DNA of 60,187 nucleotides, from positions 1 to 60,187 of the forward strand of contig CANJIU010000055.1 in assembly GCA_947474365.1 (NCBI GenBank). The letters are read 5' to 3'. Below are positions 34,843-43,014 of this stretch, in pieces (the first letter of the stretch is position 1; each line of letters starts with the position of its first letter). Position numbers and translations under genes: made by a program. Under the pieces are notes generated by a model. It saw only the letters and a list, made by a program, of their open reading frames with translations. It did no database searches and was not told the DNA's origin. This stretch comes from Opitutia bacterium (GTDB lineage: Bacteria; Verrucomicrobiota; Verrucomicrobiia; Opitutales; Opitutaceae).

Positions 34843-35052
34843 GGGCAACACGTGAGCAGCAGCGGTGCCATACGGGCTTCCTTTTCCAATGAGGCCATTG
34901 AATCATTTTTCGGTTCCGAATGAACGAAACTCATTCCGGGCGATGGGCGCCACGTGGGCGCGAGCAACGTCTGCGCGACCCGCGTGCATGCGGGCGGCCA
35001 TCTGGTGACGTCCGGCCGGAGGTTGGCACCGACCTGGTTGAGGCCTTTCCGA
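34843..35052. other. Intra-operon leader with tandem hairpins
   Basis: A 210-bp gap within the nitrate operon, between the porin and nirA, far longer than the other junctions. It contains GCGCC-loop-GGCGC (34947-34961) and CCCGC-GTGCAT-GCGGG (34979-34994, plus-strand reading). These may stabilise or partially terminate the mRNA or contain a secondary promoter. A weak AT-rich patch near 34890-34935 could host one. Confidence 0.4.
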
Positions 35053-36600
35053 CTATAGGTTCAATGTGAGCTGCACGTAGAAGTAGCTCGCGTCTTTGGA
35101 GCCGACCGCGGCGAGGGACTCCTTGATGTAGCTTCCGCGGAAATAATGGCAGGCGGCGGCCTCGATTTGGGCGTAAGGCCGGAATGTCCAGCCGGTGACC
35201 AGGTCGAGTTCGTTGCCGACGTGCTTACCGTAATTCGGGTTGATGCGGTAACTGGCACCGCTGCCGACGGCGGCAGTGGTGACATTGCGCGGCACGCCCG
35301 CGACGTTGTACCAAAAGTCGGTCGCCCGATTCAGGAAATGGGAGTGACCCTCAAGGGCGATCATCGATGTTGGGGTTGGCTTGATGGTATACGCCAGCCG
35401 CAGGTCATGGAGGTTCTGCAGACTGTTTAGATCCATGTAACCGTAGAAGAGATGATTCGTCGGGAAGAGATTTTGGAACGTTCCGCTCTTGGTGTCCGTG
35501 GCGCTCTTGTCACCCGAACCGAAGCTGTAGATGAGCGCGAGGCGTGGTTGGCGCGTATTTTCCGTCCAAGTGTAGCCGGCCTGAAGCACGGTCGCCAGCG
35601 CCCGATGCTCAAGACGTGGCGCGGCAAGGGCGGCGGCAACTGTCGTCGCCGGAAAAACCGCGGTGCGATTGCCAAATTGACACATCACTTCGACGCCGTA
35701 GTCGATCGGGTCATAGGCGTTGGGTTTGGACTTTACCCGGATACCCGCCGTATAGATGTCCTGGGCACCGGGAAAACGGGCTGGGGCGGGAATACCGATC
35801 CAGTTGTCGGTGGCGATGCCGCGTTCGACATTCCGCGCCAGAAAATAGGCCTCGGTGATTTCGTTTTTGAGTGCGGTCGGAAAATTGAAATATGCCCCGG
35901 AGAAATGGTCTTGTGAGTTGAGTTTGTTGAGATTGCGCGAGTCATTGTAGACGACGCCACCGGTGAAGAGGTCGACCCCGAAAATAGGATTCTGCCAGCG
36001 CACCTTCAACGCGTCGAACGTGCGGGCGTTGTTGTTCCAGCGGAAATGCCCGACAAGGCGCTGATCGCCGTAAACGAGTTCCTGTCGGCCGATTTTGAGC
36101 GAGACGGGGAATTCCTTGTGATTGCCGATGAACAGGAACGCCTGATGCACGTCGATCCCGGAGTCGTTTTCCGTCAGACCTTTTCCGGCGGCGGTGGCGT
36201 TGAACCGTTCGTCGCCGATGGAGGAACTGGCGCGGCCCTCGACCGTGAAAGCGAATCGCTTGCCGGCGTAGGCGACGCGGGGCATGACGCGGGAGAGGAG
36301 GTAGCGGTTGTTGTTGTCGTCGATCCGGCGCTGCGAAAAGTCCCAATTGGAACCAGCGTCGGTGAATCCGGCGCCGAGCTTGTCCTCGGAGCGGATGCGG
36401 TAATTCACGCCGATGTCCCAGGCGCTCATGTAGACATTGTCGGCGCGGAGCTTTTCGTTGGCGAAACCGGGAAAAGGGCGGGCAGGAGGAGGTGGGACGA
36501 ACTGCCCCAGGGCCGAAGGCGGCGAAGCCGAGAATGCGAGCGCGAGCAGCGCGATCGGACCGAAGGAGTGGCGAACGGCCGCAGGTATGGTGATTTTCAT
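35053..36600 (-). CDS. Outer-membrane porin, alginate-export-like family
   Basis: A 515-residue protein with a signal peptide (about residues 1-32, ending ALGQ) and a beta-barrel composition throughout: alternating strands such as FTVEGRASSSIGDERF, FPVSLKIGRQELVYGDQR and RQPRLALIYSFGSGD. It ends in ASYFYVQLTLNL, which fits an outer-membrane barrel. The pattern IGRQELVYGDQRLVG resembles the alginate-export (AlgE-like) family, often applied to general anion porins in this phylum. Located between nrtD and nirA in the same operon, it probably lets nitrate or nitrite cross the outer membrane. Alginate transport itself is unlikely in this context. Confidence 0.75.
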   Translation of the reverse strand: MKITIPAAVRHSFGPIALLALAFSASPPSALGQFVPPPPARPFPGFANEKLRADNVYMSAWDIGVNYRIRSEDKLGAGFTDAGSNWDFSQRRIDDNNNRYLLSRVMPRVAYAGKRFAFTVEGRASSSIGDERFNATAAGKGLTENDSGIDVHQAFLFIGNHKEFPVSLKIGRQELVYGDQRLVGHFRWNNNARTFDALKVRWQNPIFGVDLFTGGVVYNDSRNLNKLNSQDHFSGAYFNFPTALKNEITEAYFLARNVERGIATDNWIGIPAPARFPGAQDIYTAGIRVKSKPNAYDPIDYGVEVMCQFGNRTAVFPATTVAAALAAPRLEHRALATVLQAGYTWTENTRQPRLALIYSFGSGDKSATDTKSGTFQNLFPTNHLFYGYMDLNSLQNLHDLRLAYTIKPTPTSMIALEGHSHFLNRATDFWYNVAGVPRNVTTAAVGSGASYRINPNYGKHVGNELDLVTGWTFRPYAQIEAAACHYFRGSYIKESLAAVGSKDASYFYVQLTLNL

Positions 36601-36628
36601 GGGCGGAGGTGGGTCGGTGGTGGGAAGT

Positions 36629-37519
36629 CTATGCCGCGGTGAGCGCAGTCAGAAAACGGGACAGCCGTGGCTTCGGGGGCTGGGGGGCGGATGGGGTGCG
36701 TGGCAAGGTACTGTTGACGGCGGAATTTGCGGGCGGCCGGTGGTGTGAACGCTCCTCGAGAAAACCGATGAGGTGTTCGCGCAGATGATAATATTCCGGA
36801 TCCTCGAGGAGTTGTTTGCGTGAGCGTGGGCGGGGAAACTTTACCTCAAGAATTTCGCCGACGGTCGCTGCGGGGCCGTTGGTCATCATCACGACGCGGT
36901 CGGAAAGAAAAAGCGCTTCGTCGACGTCGTGGGTTACCATCAGTGCGGTTTTTTGATCGCGCTGCCACAGGTCGAGCAGCACTTCCTGGAGTTCGTAGCG
37001 CGTGAGCGAGTCGAGCATGCCAAACGGTTCGTCGAGCAGCAGCATCTTGGGGGAGAGCGCGAACGCCCGGGCTATGCCGCATCGTTGCCTCATGCCCTGC
37101 GATAGTTCCGCGGGACGCTTGTGCATGGCATCGGTCAGTCCGACGACGGTGAGATAGTACTCGGCTATTTGCCGGCGCTCATCGCGGTCGGCGGTGTAAT
37201 ACACCTGATCGACGCCAAGCATGACGTTTTCGTAGGCGCTCAGCCAAGGCAGGAGACACGGGGCCTGAAAAACGACACCACGGTCAGGTCCTGCGCCGAC
37301 GATTTCCTTGCCGGAAAGAATCACGCCGCCGGAGGTGACATCGGTGAGCCCGGCGATCATCGAGAGCACGGTGGATTTGCCGCAGCCGGAATGGCCGATG
37401 AGGGTGATGAACTCTCCCTTCCGGATTCTCAGGTCGAAGTTCTCCACAATAATCGACGGCTGGCCGGTGGGTGAGGCGTAAACTTTGCCGAGTCGGGAGA
37501 TTTCGAGGAAGGACGACAT
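36629..37519 (-). CDS. nrtD: Nitrate ABC transporter ATP-binding protein (NrtD-like)
   Basis: A 296-residue ABC ATPase of the nitrate/taurine group. Walker A is GHSGCGKST, Walker B MLLLDEPFGMLD and the switch is VTHDVDEA (His present). The signature reads LSQGMRQR, with Gln in place of the second residue Gly of LSGGM. A 38-residue proline- and basic-rich tail follows the core domain. It pairs with the second ATPase encoded 62 bp upstream (37582-38484) to energise NrtB. The NrtC/NrtD assignment rests on order and on sequence (NrtD-type SDRVVMMTNGPAA). Confidence 0.9.
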   Translation of the reverse strand: MSSFLEISRLGKVYASPTGQPSIIVENFDLRIRKGEFITLIGHSGCGKSTVLSMIAGLTDVTSGGVILSGKEIVGAGPDRGVVFQAPCLLPWLSAYENVMLGVDQVYYTADRDERRQIAEYYLTVVGLTDAMHKRPAELSQGMRQRCGIARAFALSPKMLLLDEPFGMLDSLTRYELQEVLLDLWQRDQKTALMVTHDVDEALFLSDRVVMMTNGPAATVGEILEVKFPRPRSRKQLLEDPEYYHLREHLIGFLEERSHHRPPANSAVNSTLPRTPSAPQPPKPRLSRFLTALTAA

Positions 37520-37581
37520 GGGAGACGGGCGGGTGGAGAAGTGGGTACGGTTGGCCTGCGGTGCGGTGATGGGATGGCGAG

Positions 37582-38484
37582 TCAGGTGCTCCCCACGACT
37601 TCGATCTGTTCCCGCTTGATTTCGTGCGGGCGCAACGGGCGCCGACGGGAAGTGCGGGGTTGGTCAAGGTCCTCGGGCAGGATATCGGGGAGAGTTAGTT
37701 TCCGCGTCACGGTCGACTTTCGCCGCGCGCCATAACCGAGAAGCTGATTCGTAACGAGGGCGCGGAGGCGTTTGAATTCAGAATTGTGATTGAGTGCTTT
37801 GCGGTCCCGGGGCCGGGCCAGCGTGACTGCCACGGATTCCCCGAGAGTGGCGCCAGGTCCGGGGGTGAGGGGAATGATCCGATCGGCGAGCAAGAGTGCC
37901 TCGTCGACGTCGTTGGTGATAAGGACGACAGTCTTTTTCTGCGCCTCCCAGATTCGCTCGATTTCGTCCTGCAAGGTGGCACGGGTCAGGGCATCGAGCG
38001 CCGAGAGCGGTTCGTCGAGCAACAGAATCTGCGGGTCCATCGCAAGTGCACGTGCGACGGAGACGCGTTGCCGCATCCCGCCGGAGAGTTGGCGGGGCAG
38101 TTTGTCGCGGGCCGGCGTGAGGTTGACCATCGCGATGAACGTATCGACGTGCTGGCGCTTTTTCTCCGCGGTGTAGTTGGGAAATACCTGTTCGACGGCG
38201 AGGAGGATGTTTTCGAACACGGTGAGCCAGGGGAGCAGGCTGTAGTTTTGAAACACGACCCCGCGGTCGGGGCCGGGTACGGTGATTTCCAGATCGTTCA
38301 GTTTGACTGTGCCTTCGTCCGGTTTCTGGAGCCCCGCGATCAGCGAAATGAGGGTGGTCTTGCCGGAGCCAGAATAGCCGACAATCGCGACAAACTCGCC
38401 GCGTTCGATTGTCAGGTTGACGTCGTGCAGGATGGGTGGCCCGCCGAAACCCTTGGAGACGTGGCTGAGTTCGAGGAAGGACAT
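37582..38484 (-). CDS. nrtC: Nitrate ABC transporter ATP-binding protein (NrtC-like, short form)
   Basis: A 300-residue ABC ATPase. Walker A is GYSGSGKTT, the signature LSGGMRQR is canonical and Walker B is ILLLDEPLSALD. The switch region reads ITNDVDEA, with Asn instead of the usual His. Cyanobacterial NrtC carries a C-terminal NrtA-like sensor domain. That domain is missing here and only a basic tail of about 40 residues follows. A free-standing NrtA-like protein encoded by the first gene of the operon may take its place. It works with NrtD as a heterodimer. Confidence 0.88.
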   Translation of the reverse strand: MSFLELSHVSKGFGGPPILHDVNLTIERGEFVAIVGYSGSGKTTLISLIAGLQKPDEGTVKLNDLEITVPGPDRGVVFQNYSLLPWLTVFENILLAVEQVFPNYTAEKKRQHVDTFIAMVNLTPARDKLPRQLSGGMRQRVSVARALAMDPQILLLDEPLSALDALTRATLQDEIERIWEAQKKTVVLITNDVDEALLLADRIIPLTPGPGATLGESVAVTLARPRDRKALNHNSEFKRLRALVTNQLLGYGARRKSTVTRKLTLPDILPEDLDQPRTSRRRPLRPHEIKREQIEVVGST

Positions 38485-38533
38485 CGGTTCGAGAAAGGTT
38501 ACGTGATTGCCGGGAGGGTCGCCTTGATCTGCA

Positions 38534-39319
38534 TCAAGCGGTTTTGAAGCGCGCCTCCAGCAGGCTCATCAGACGATCGAGGATGAATCCGACGAGGCCG
38601 ATCGTGATGATCGAGAGAATGATGTGCTCGTAGATCAGTGCATTGTATTCCTGCCAGAGAAACCCGCCGACGCCAGGGCGTCCGGTCAGCATTTCCGCGG
38701 CGACGATGACGAGCCACGCGATCCCGAGGCTCAGACGGAAGCCGGTGAACATGTAGGGCAGGGTCGCGGGGATGAGAATTTTGGTGAGCGTCTTCCAGCG
38801 GGAGAGCTTTAGCACGCGACCGACGTTGAGGTAGTCCTGGGGAACGGCCCGTACGCCGACCGCGGTGTTGAGCACGGTCGGCCACATGGAGCAAATCGCG
38901 ATGGTGAAGAGTGCGCCGTAGGTTCCGGCCTCCTTGCCAGTGTTGAGGAAGAGGACGAGACCCAGTGGCAGCCAGGCAAGGGGCGAGACCGGACGCAGAA
39001 TCTGGATGATCGGGTCAAATGTTTTGGTGAACGCCTTCGAAAGCCCGAGGAAGAATCCGATCGGTGTTCCGATGATGATGGCAAGGGCGTAGCCTTGAGC
39101 GACAAGGACCAGAGAGTACCACGTAAAGCGGAGGATTCCTTGATCCATCTCGCCGCGCTTCGCGAAGGGCTGGAGCACGAGGTCGCGGCTGGACTGCCAC
39201 GTCTTGAGGGGCGATGGCAGGTTGTTCGCCCAGGTGGCGCTTGAGATTGCCCAGATTGCGAGGATCAGGCCGAAGCCGATGAAGGGAAGGATGAGCCAGT
39301 CGAGTTTGAAGCGGTTCAT
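38534..39319 (-). CDS. nrtB: Nitrate ABC transporter permease
   Basis: A 261-residue inner-membrane permease with about six to seven hydrophobic helices. The EAA-loop that contacts the ATPases is seen as GVRAVPQDYLNVGRVLKLSRW, followed by TLTKILIPATLPYMFTGFR. The segment GTPIGFFLGLSKAFTKTFDPIIQILRPVSPLAW is typical of the NrtB/SsuC/TauC group. The start at 39319 (MNRFKLDWL) is chosen from homology-like character, since the open frame to 39535 has no membrane start. It is preceded by a strong intercistronic stem-loop after nrtA. Confidence 0.9.
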   Translation of the reverse strand: MNRFKLDWLILPFIGFGLILAIWAISSATWANNLPSPLKTWQSSRDLVLQPFAKRGEMDQGILRFTWYSLVLVAQGYALAIIIGTPIGFFLGLSKAFTKTFDPIIQILRPVSPLAWLPLGLVLFLNTGKEAGTYGALFTIAICSMWPTVLNTAVGVRAVPQDYLNVGRVLKLSRWKTLTKILIPATLPYMFTGFRLSLGIAWLVIVAAEMLTGRPGVGGFLWQEYNALIYEHIILSIITIGLVGFILDRLMSLLEARFKTA

Positions 39320-39500
39320 GTGGAGGTGATGGTTCAACGGGCCGCGGTCCTGGAGGACGCGGAGGCGGGCAGGATGAGAAAGATGGCGAACAAGAGGGAG
39401 GAGGGGAAATTTACGATGATGGTCCCGATGATTTGTCCCCGGAATCAATGGTGCCTCGGTTGGAGGCGATCTGCACGAGACCGACAGTGGCACCGAGCCA

Positions 39501-39533
39501 GTCCGTTCGCCGCCGCAGGGCGCGGCGACGGAC
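39501..39533. other. Intercistronic stem-loop between nrtA and nrtB
   Basis: GTCCGT, a one-base bulge, CGCCGC, an 8-base loop, then GCGGCG and ACGGAC: a 12-bp GC-rich stem in the 246-bp gap after the substrate-binding protein gene. Such structures often protect the upstream mRNA segment so that the binding protein is made in excess over the permease. That role is inferred from position. Confidence 0.55.
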
Positions 39534-39565
39534 ACGGTACGGTGAGACGCGGGCGGTCCCGTTCG

Positions 39566-40879
39566 TTAGCCCTTGAGTGCCTTCACCGCGAAACTCTTGG
39601 CGTACGATTCCGGGTCGTTCGGATCGAAAATCGCGCCGTCGAAAAATGTTTCGGGTGTGTTGTCGAGGCCGGCGTGGAGATAACCGATTTCCTTCATCGC
39701 CGATTCATACAGGTCGGTGCGCATGACCCGTTTGGCGACGCCCTCGTAATCGGGTGCGCCGGTCACCATGCCCCAACGGCGATATTGGGAGAGGAACCAC
39801 TTGGCATATTTGGGCTGAGGATAGTTGCAGTTTCGCTTGCTGAAATGCATTGGAAGCTCGTCCGTTTTCTTCCGTCCGTCTCCATAGTCGAGTTGTCCCA
39901 GCAAGCGCCCTTGGATCGTCTTGGCGTCACAATTGATATAAGTGGGCTTCGACACGATGGAGCATTGCTCCGGACGGTTTGCCATGTCGTCGAGCCAGAC
40001 GCTCGCCTCGTGCAAGGCCTTGAGGACGGCCTTGACGGTTTTCGGATTCTTCTCGGCGAATTCTTCGGTAAACGCACATACTTTCTCCGGGTGATCCTTC
40101 CATAGGTCCTGCGTGGTGACAGAGGTAAATCCTATCCCGTCGGAAATGGCGCGGGCGTTCCACGGTTCGCCGACACAAAAACCGTCCATCTTGCCGATCT
40201 TCATGTTCGCGACCATTTGCGGCGGTGGAATGGTGATGAGGGTGACGTCCTTGTCGGGGTCAATTCCACCGGCGGCGAGGTAGTAGCGCATCCACATCGC
40301 GTGGGTGCCGGGAGGAAACGTTTGGGCAAACGTGAGAGGCTCGCCGAGTTTCTTTGCCTGATCGACGAACGGTTTGATTGCCTTGGGATCGGCGCCAACC
40401 TTGCCCTTCCATTCGGACTTCAAGGTGATGGCCTGGCCGTTGCGATTGAGAAGCCAGGGGATCACCATCGGCTTCTTGGGCGAACCGGCGAGCCCCATAG
40501 TCGATGCAAGTGGCATGCCGATCAGCATGTGGGTGGCCTGGATGGAGCCGCTGGAGAGGTTGTCACGAATGGCTGCCCAGTTGGCGCCCTTCGTCACGGT
40601 GGAGTTGATACCGTATTTCTTGAAGAGACCCTTTTCGTGGGCGATGACGATGGGCGAGCAGTCGGTCAGCGCAATCATGCCGAAGTTGAGATTCGGCGTC
40701 TCGGGCGCGTCGCTCGCGGTGCCGGCGGTGGCCGCCCAGGCGCGCGGCCCGATGGCGGACCACAGTGCGGCGGCACCGACAACGGTGGCGGTGGTGGCGA
40801 GAAACTGACGGCGGTTCAGGGAAGCGTCAGCCGGTTTGGCTGCTGACCCCGCGGAGGTCTGGTGATGTGGCGATTTCAT
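39566..40879 (-). CDS. nrtA: Nitrate-binding protein, Tat-exported (NrtA-like)
   Basis: A 437-residue periplasmic substrate-binding protein. The Tat motif NRRQFLATTATVVGAAALW is at about residues 23-41. The binding domain shows the CmpA/NrtA features: GMIALTDCSPIVIAHEKGLF, KGANWAAIRDNLSSGSIQATHML, PPGTHAMWMRYYLAAGGIDPD and MDGFCVGEPWNARAI. Length matches NrtA. Export by Tat instead of as a lipoprotein is a variant. The start at 40879 overlaps the end of the preceding NrtA-like gene by 53 bases. Confidence 0.92.
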   Translation of the reverse strand: MKSPHHQTSAGSAAKPADASLNRRQFLATTATVVGAAALWSAIGPRAWAATAGTASDAPETPNLNFGMIALTDCSPIVIAHEKGLFKKYGINSTVTKGANWAAIRDNLSSGSIQATHMLIGMPLASTMGLAGSPKKPMVIPWLLNRNGQAITLKSEWKGKVGADPKAIKPFVDQAKKLGEPLTFAQTFPPGTHAMWMRYYLAAGGIDPDKDVTLITIPPPQMVANMKIGKMDGFCVGEPWNARAISDGIGFTSVTTQDLWKDHPEKVCAFTEEFAEKNPKTVKAVLKALHEASVWLDDMANRPEQCSIVSKPTYINCDAKTIQGRLLGQLDYGDGRKKTDELPMHFSKRNCNYPQPKYAKWFLSQYRRWGMVTGAPDYEGVAKRVMRTDLYESAMKEIGYLHAGLDNTPETFFDGAIFDPNDPESYAKSFAVKALKG

Positions 40880-41948
40880 TCGGTAGTGGGTGGTTGGCGC
40901 AGATCTCCCGATGGAGATCCTCACGAAACAGACGGCGGGGTAATTCGGGGTCATGCGCGGCCGCTGCTGCGAGCAGACCGGCGGCGCCGAGTGCGCTTTG
41001 GAGCGCCTTGGCCTTGGAGACCGCGGGCACGTTGGCGTCGCCGCGGTTGAAAACGATGAAGTCTGGTTCGGACTCGGTCCGGCCATTGCCGCAGCCGAAC
41101 TGACCGAGCAGTGCCGGGGAGATCACCCGGGCGGGCAGGTTGAGATAGGGGGCGCCGGCAAGCAGATCGGCCAACGGTTCGCGATTCTGCGGTTCATCGC
41201 ACCAGCGGGCGGCGTCGCTGAGTGCGCGGATCAATGCCGCGTGATCGGGGTGCCGGGATTCGGCGAACCGGCGCGTGACCATCAAAATCTTTTCGACTTG
41301 GCCGGGTTGCAGCCTCGAACTCCATGCGGGACACCAGCCGGCTCCCTCGCGCACGGCCAAGGTGTTCCACGGTTCGCCGGCACAGAAGCCGTCGATTGTA
41401 TGCGCGCTGAAATTGCGAAACATCTGGGCCGGGGGCACCACGACAATGCGGACATCGCGATCAGGATCGAGTCCGGCTGTCCGAAGCCAGTCGCGCAGCA
41501 GAAGATTGTGGGACGAAAATGGAAAAACGACCCCGAAGGTCAGCGGCTGACGCGAGCGGCGCGTGCGGGCATGTTCACGCAAGGTCGCGCCATCGCGAAC
41601 TCCGGCGTCCCACAGGCTGCGGGAAAGTGTGATCGCATTGCCGTTCAGGCTGAGCACCTGTGCGGTCAGCACGTCGCACGGCGGGCAGCCCAAGCCCAGC
41701 TGGGCCGACCACAGAACCGGTGCCGGCGCCGGGGCGGCGTCGAGTTCGCCGTAGATTATTTTTTCCCGGATGGTGGCCCAGCCGATTTCACGGCAAAGAG
41801 TGACTCGCACGCCGTGTCGGGAGAAATATCCCAACTCGTGTGCCACGACAAACGGGGCGGCATCGGTCAGGGAGAGAAAACCCACCCGCAACGCCTTTGA
41901 CCGGGGCACTGTGCCGCCGGCGGTGGTGGTTGAGTTCGACGCTGGCAT
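40827..41948 (-). CDS. NasS/NrtA-like nitrate-sensor protein without signal peptide
   Basis: A 373-residue paralogue of NrtA (FLSLTDAAPFVVAHELGYF, VVPPAQMFRNFSAHTIDGFCAGEPWNTLAV) with no Sec, Tat or lipoprotein signal, so it should stay in the cytoplasm. This is the arrangement of NasS, the nitrate/nitrite sensor that controls the RNA-binding antiterminator NasT, and also of the regulatory domain of cyanobacterial NrtC. No NasT (ANTAR) gene is seen here. It is the first gene of the nitrate operon and overlaps nrtA by 53 bases. ATG at 41948 is preferred; TTG at 41996 and ATG at 41987 are alternatives. It faces the LysR gene. Confidence 0.82.
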   Translation of the reverse strand: MPASNSTTTAGGTVPRSKALRVGFLSLTDAAPFVVAHELGYFSRHGVRVTLCREIGWATIREKIIYGELDAAPAPAPVLWSAQLGLGCPPCDVLTAQVLSLNGNAITLSRSLWDAGVRDGATLREHARTRRSRQPLTFGVVFPFSSHNLLLRDWLRTAGLDPDRDVRIVVVPPAQMFRNFSAHTIDGFCAGEPWNTLAVREGAGWCPAWSSRLQPGQVEKILMVTRRFAESRHPDHAALIRALSDAARWCDEPQNREPLADLLAGAPYLNLPARVISPALLGQFGCGNGRTESEPDFIVFNRGDANVPAVSKAKALQSALGAAGLLAAAAAHDPELPRRLFREDLHREICANHPLPNEIATSPDLRGVSSQTG

Positions 41949-42043
41949 GGGCGCTCCCAATAGCCGTCGCTGTGCCACTGCGCGCATCTGGCGCAATTAC
42001 TGCTGTTCAAACAATTCATCGAAGAAATGAAGTTCACTCATTC
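41949..42043. promoter_or_regulatory. Divergent promoter of the nitrate operon and LysR gene
   Basis: 95 bp between the first operon gene and the divergent LysR gene, the usual place for a LysR regulatory site. It contains TTCATCGAA (42015-42023) and, overlapping the LysR start, TTCATGAA (42041-42048). Together these give repeated TTC/GAA half-sites about 26 bp apart, which could be the LysR recognition and activation sites. Confidence 0.45.
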
Positions 42044-42979
42044 ATGAAGCCAACCCTCGACAGCAGGCAGCTCCATGCCTTTTCGGCCCTGGCCCGCCGC
42101 GGCAGCTTCACGCTGGCGGCGAAAGACTTGTTTCTCACTCAGTCTGCCGTCAGCCATGCGATCAAGGCATTGGAGGACGACGTGGGCTGCCGCCTGCTTG
42201 ATCGCGTCGGACGGAAAGTGCTGCTCACTCAAGCGGGCGAGCAGTTTCTCCGGCACACCGAAAAAATTCTCCGAGAGATGGAGGTGGCGCGAGTTGGGCT
42301 GGAGGACCTCAGCAAGTGGGGCCACGGACGCCTGCGGGTGGGCGCCAGCACGACGGCGTGTCAGCACATTCTTCCGACGGTACTGCGGGAGTTTCGCCAG
42401 AGCTACCCGAAGTGCATCATCCGAATTGAGCCGGGCGATCACGGACAGCAGCTGGAACTGCTCCGCAGCGGGCAGATCGATCTGGCGGTCGTCCTCGAAC
42501 CTCCCAACCAGAGCCTGACGGAGTTTGTCTTTGTCCCGCTGTTTCAGGACGAGCTACGCTTCATCGTGGCGCCGCTGCATCCGTGGGCGAGCCTGGGTCG
42601 CGCGCCCCTCGAATCAATCGAGGCGGAGACCCTCGTTCTCTATAACAAGACCAGCCAGACCTTCCGCCTCGTGAGTGAATATTTTCGGGAGGAAAAGATC
42701 ACGCTGACGAACTTCATCGAGCTCGGCAGTATGGAGGCGATCAAGGAGCTCGTGAAAATCGGGATCGGCGCGGGAATACTTGCGCCCTGGATTGCCCGCA
42801 GCGAACTGGAAAGTGGCGCGCTGATTTCCTTGCCCCTCGGGGCGAGGAAACTCCGACGGCGCTGGGGGGTGGCGCATCTCAAGGGGCGGCGCCTCGCTTT
42901 GGCGGAGGAGACGTTTGTCGGGCTCTGTCTCAGTGTTTCCGAAGTGCTCGGTCTTAGGGAACCCGAAGCGGCCGCGTGA
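42044..42979 (+). CDS. LysR-family transcriptional regulator of the nitrate operon
   Basis: A 311-residue LysR regulator. The N-terminal helix-turn-helix is LDSRQLHAFSALARRGSFTLAAKDLFLTQSAVSHAIKALE, followed by the linker helix and the periplasmic-binding-like effector domain (LRVGASTTACQHILPTVL, DLAVVLEPPN, LGSMEAIKELVKIGIGAGIL). It is transcribed divergently from the nitrate operon, as NtcB, Cbl or Nac-like regulators often are, so it most likely controls it in response to nitrogen status. The start ATG at 42044 lies within TTCATGAA, so it probably represses its own expression. The frame is open from 41840, but this start gives the canonical N-terminus. Confidence 0.9.
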   Translation: MKPTLDSRQLHAFSALARRGSFTLAAKDLFLTQSAVSHAIKALEDDVGCRLLDRVGRKVLLTQAGEQFLRHTEKILREMEVARVGLEDLSKWGHGRLRVGASTTACQHILPTVLREFRQSYPKCIIRIEPGDHGQQLELLRSGQIDLAVVLEPPNQSLTEFVFVPLFQDELRFIVAPLHPWASLGRAPLESIEAETLVLYNKTSQTFRLVSEYFREEKITLTNFIELGSMEAIKELVKIGIGAGILAPWIARSELESGALISLPLGARKLRRRWGVAHLKGRRLALAEETFVGLCLSVSEVLGLREPEAAA

Positions 42980-43014
42980 GACCACCGCCGGTTGTTCGAC
43001 GATTTCCCCTCGGG

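Noticed and set aside
34979..34994. A hairpin with a 6-base loop as an ANTAR (NasT) binding site
   Set aside because: The minus-strand loop reads ATGCAC, without the required G at loop position 4, and the second hairpin has a 5-base loop. No ANTAR protein gene is present.
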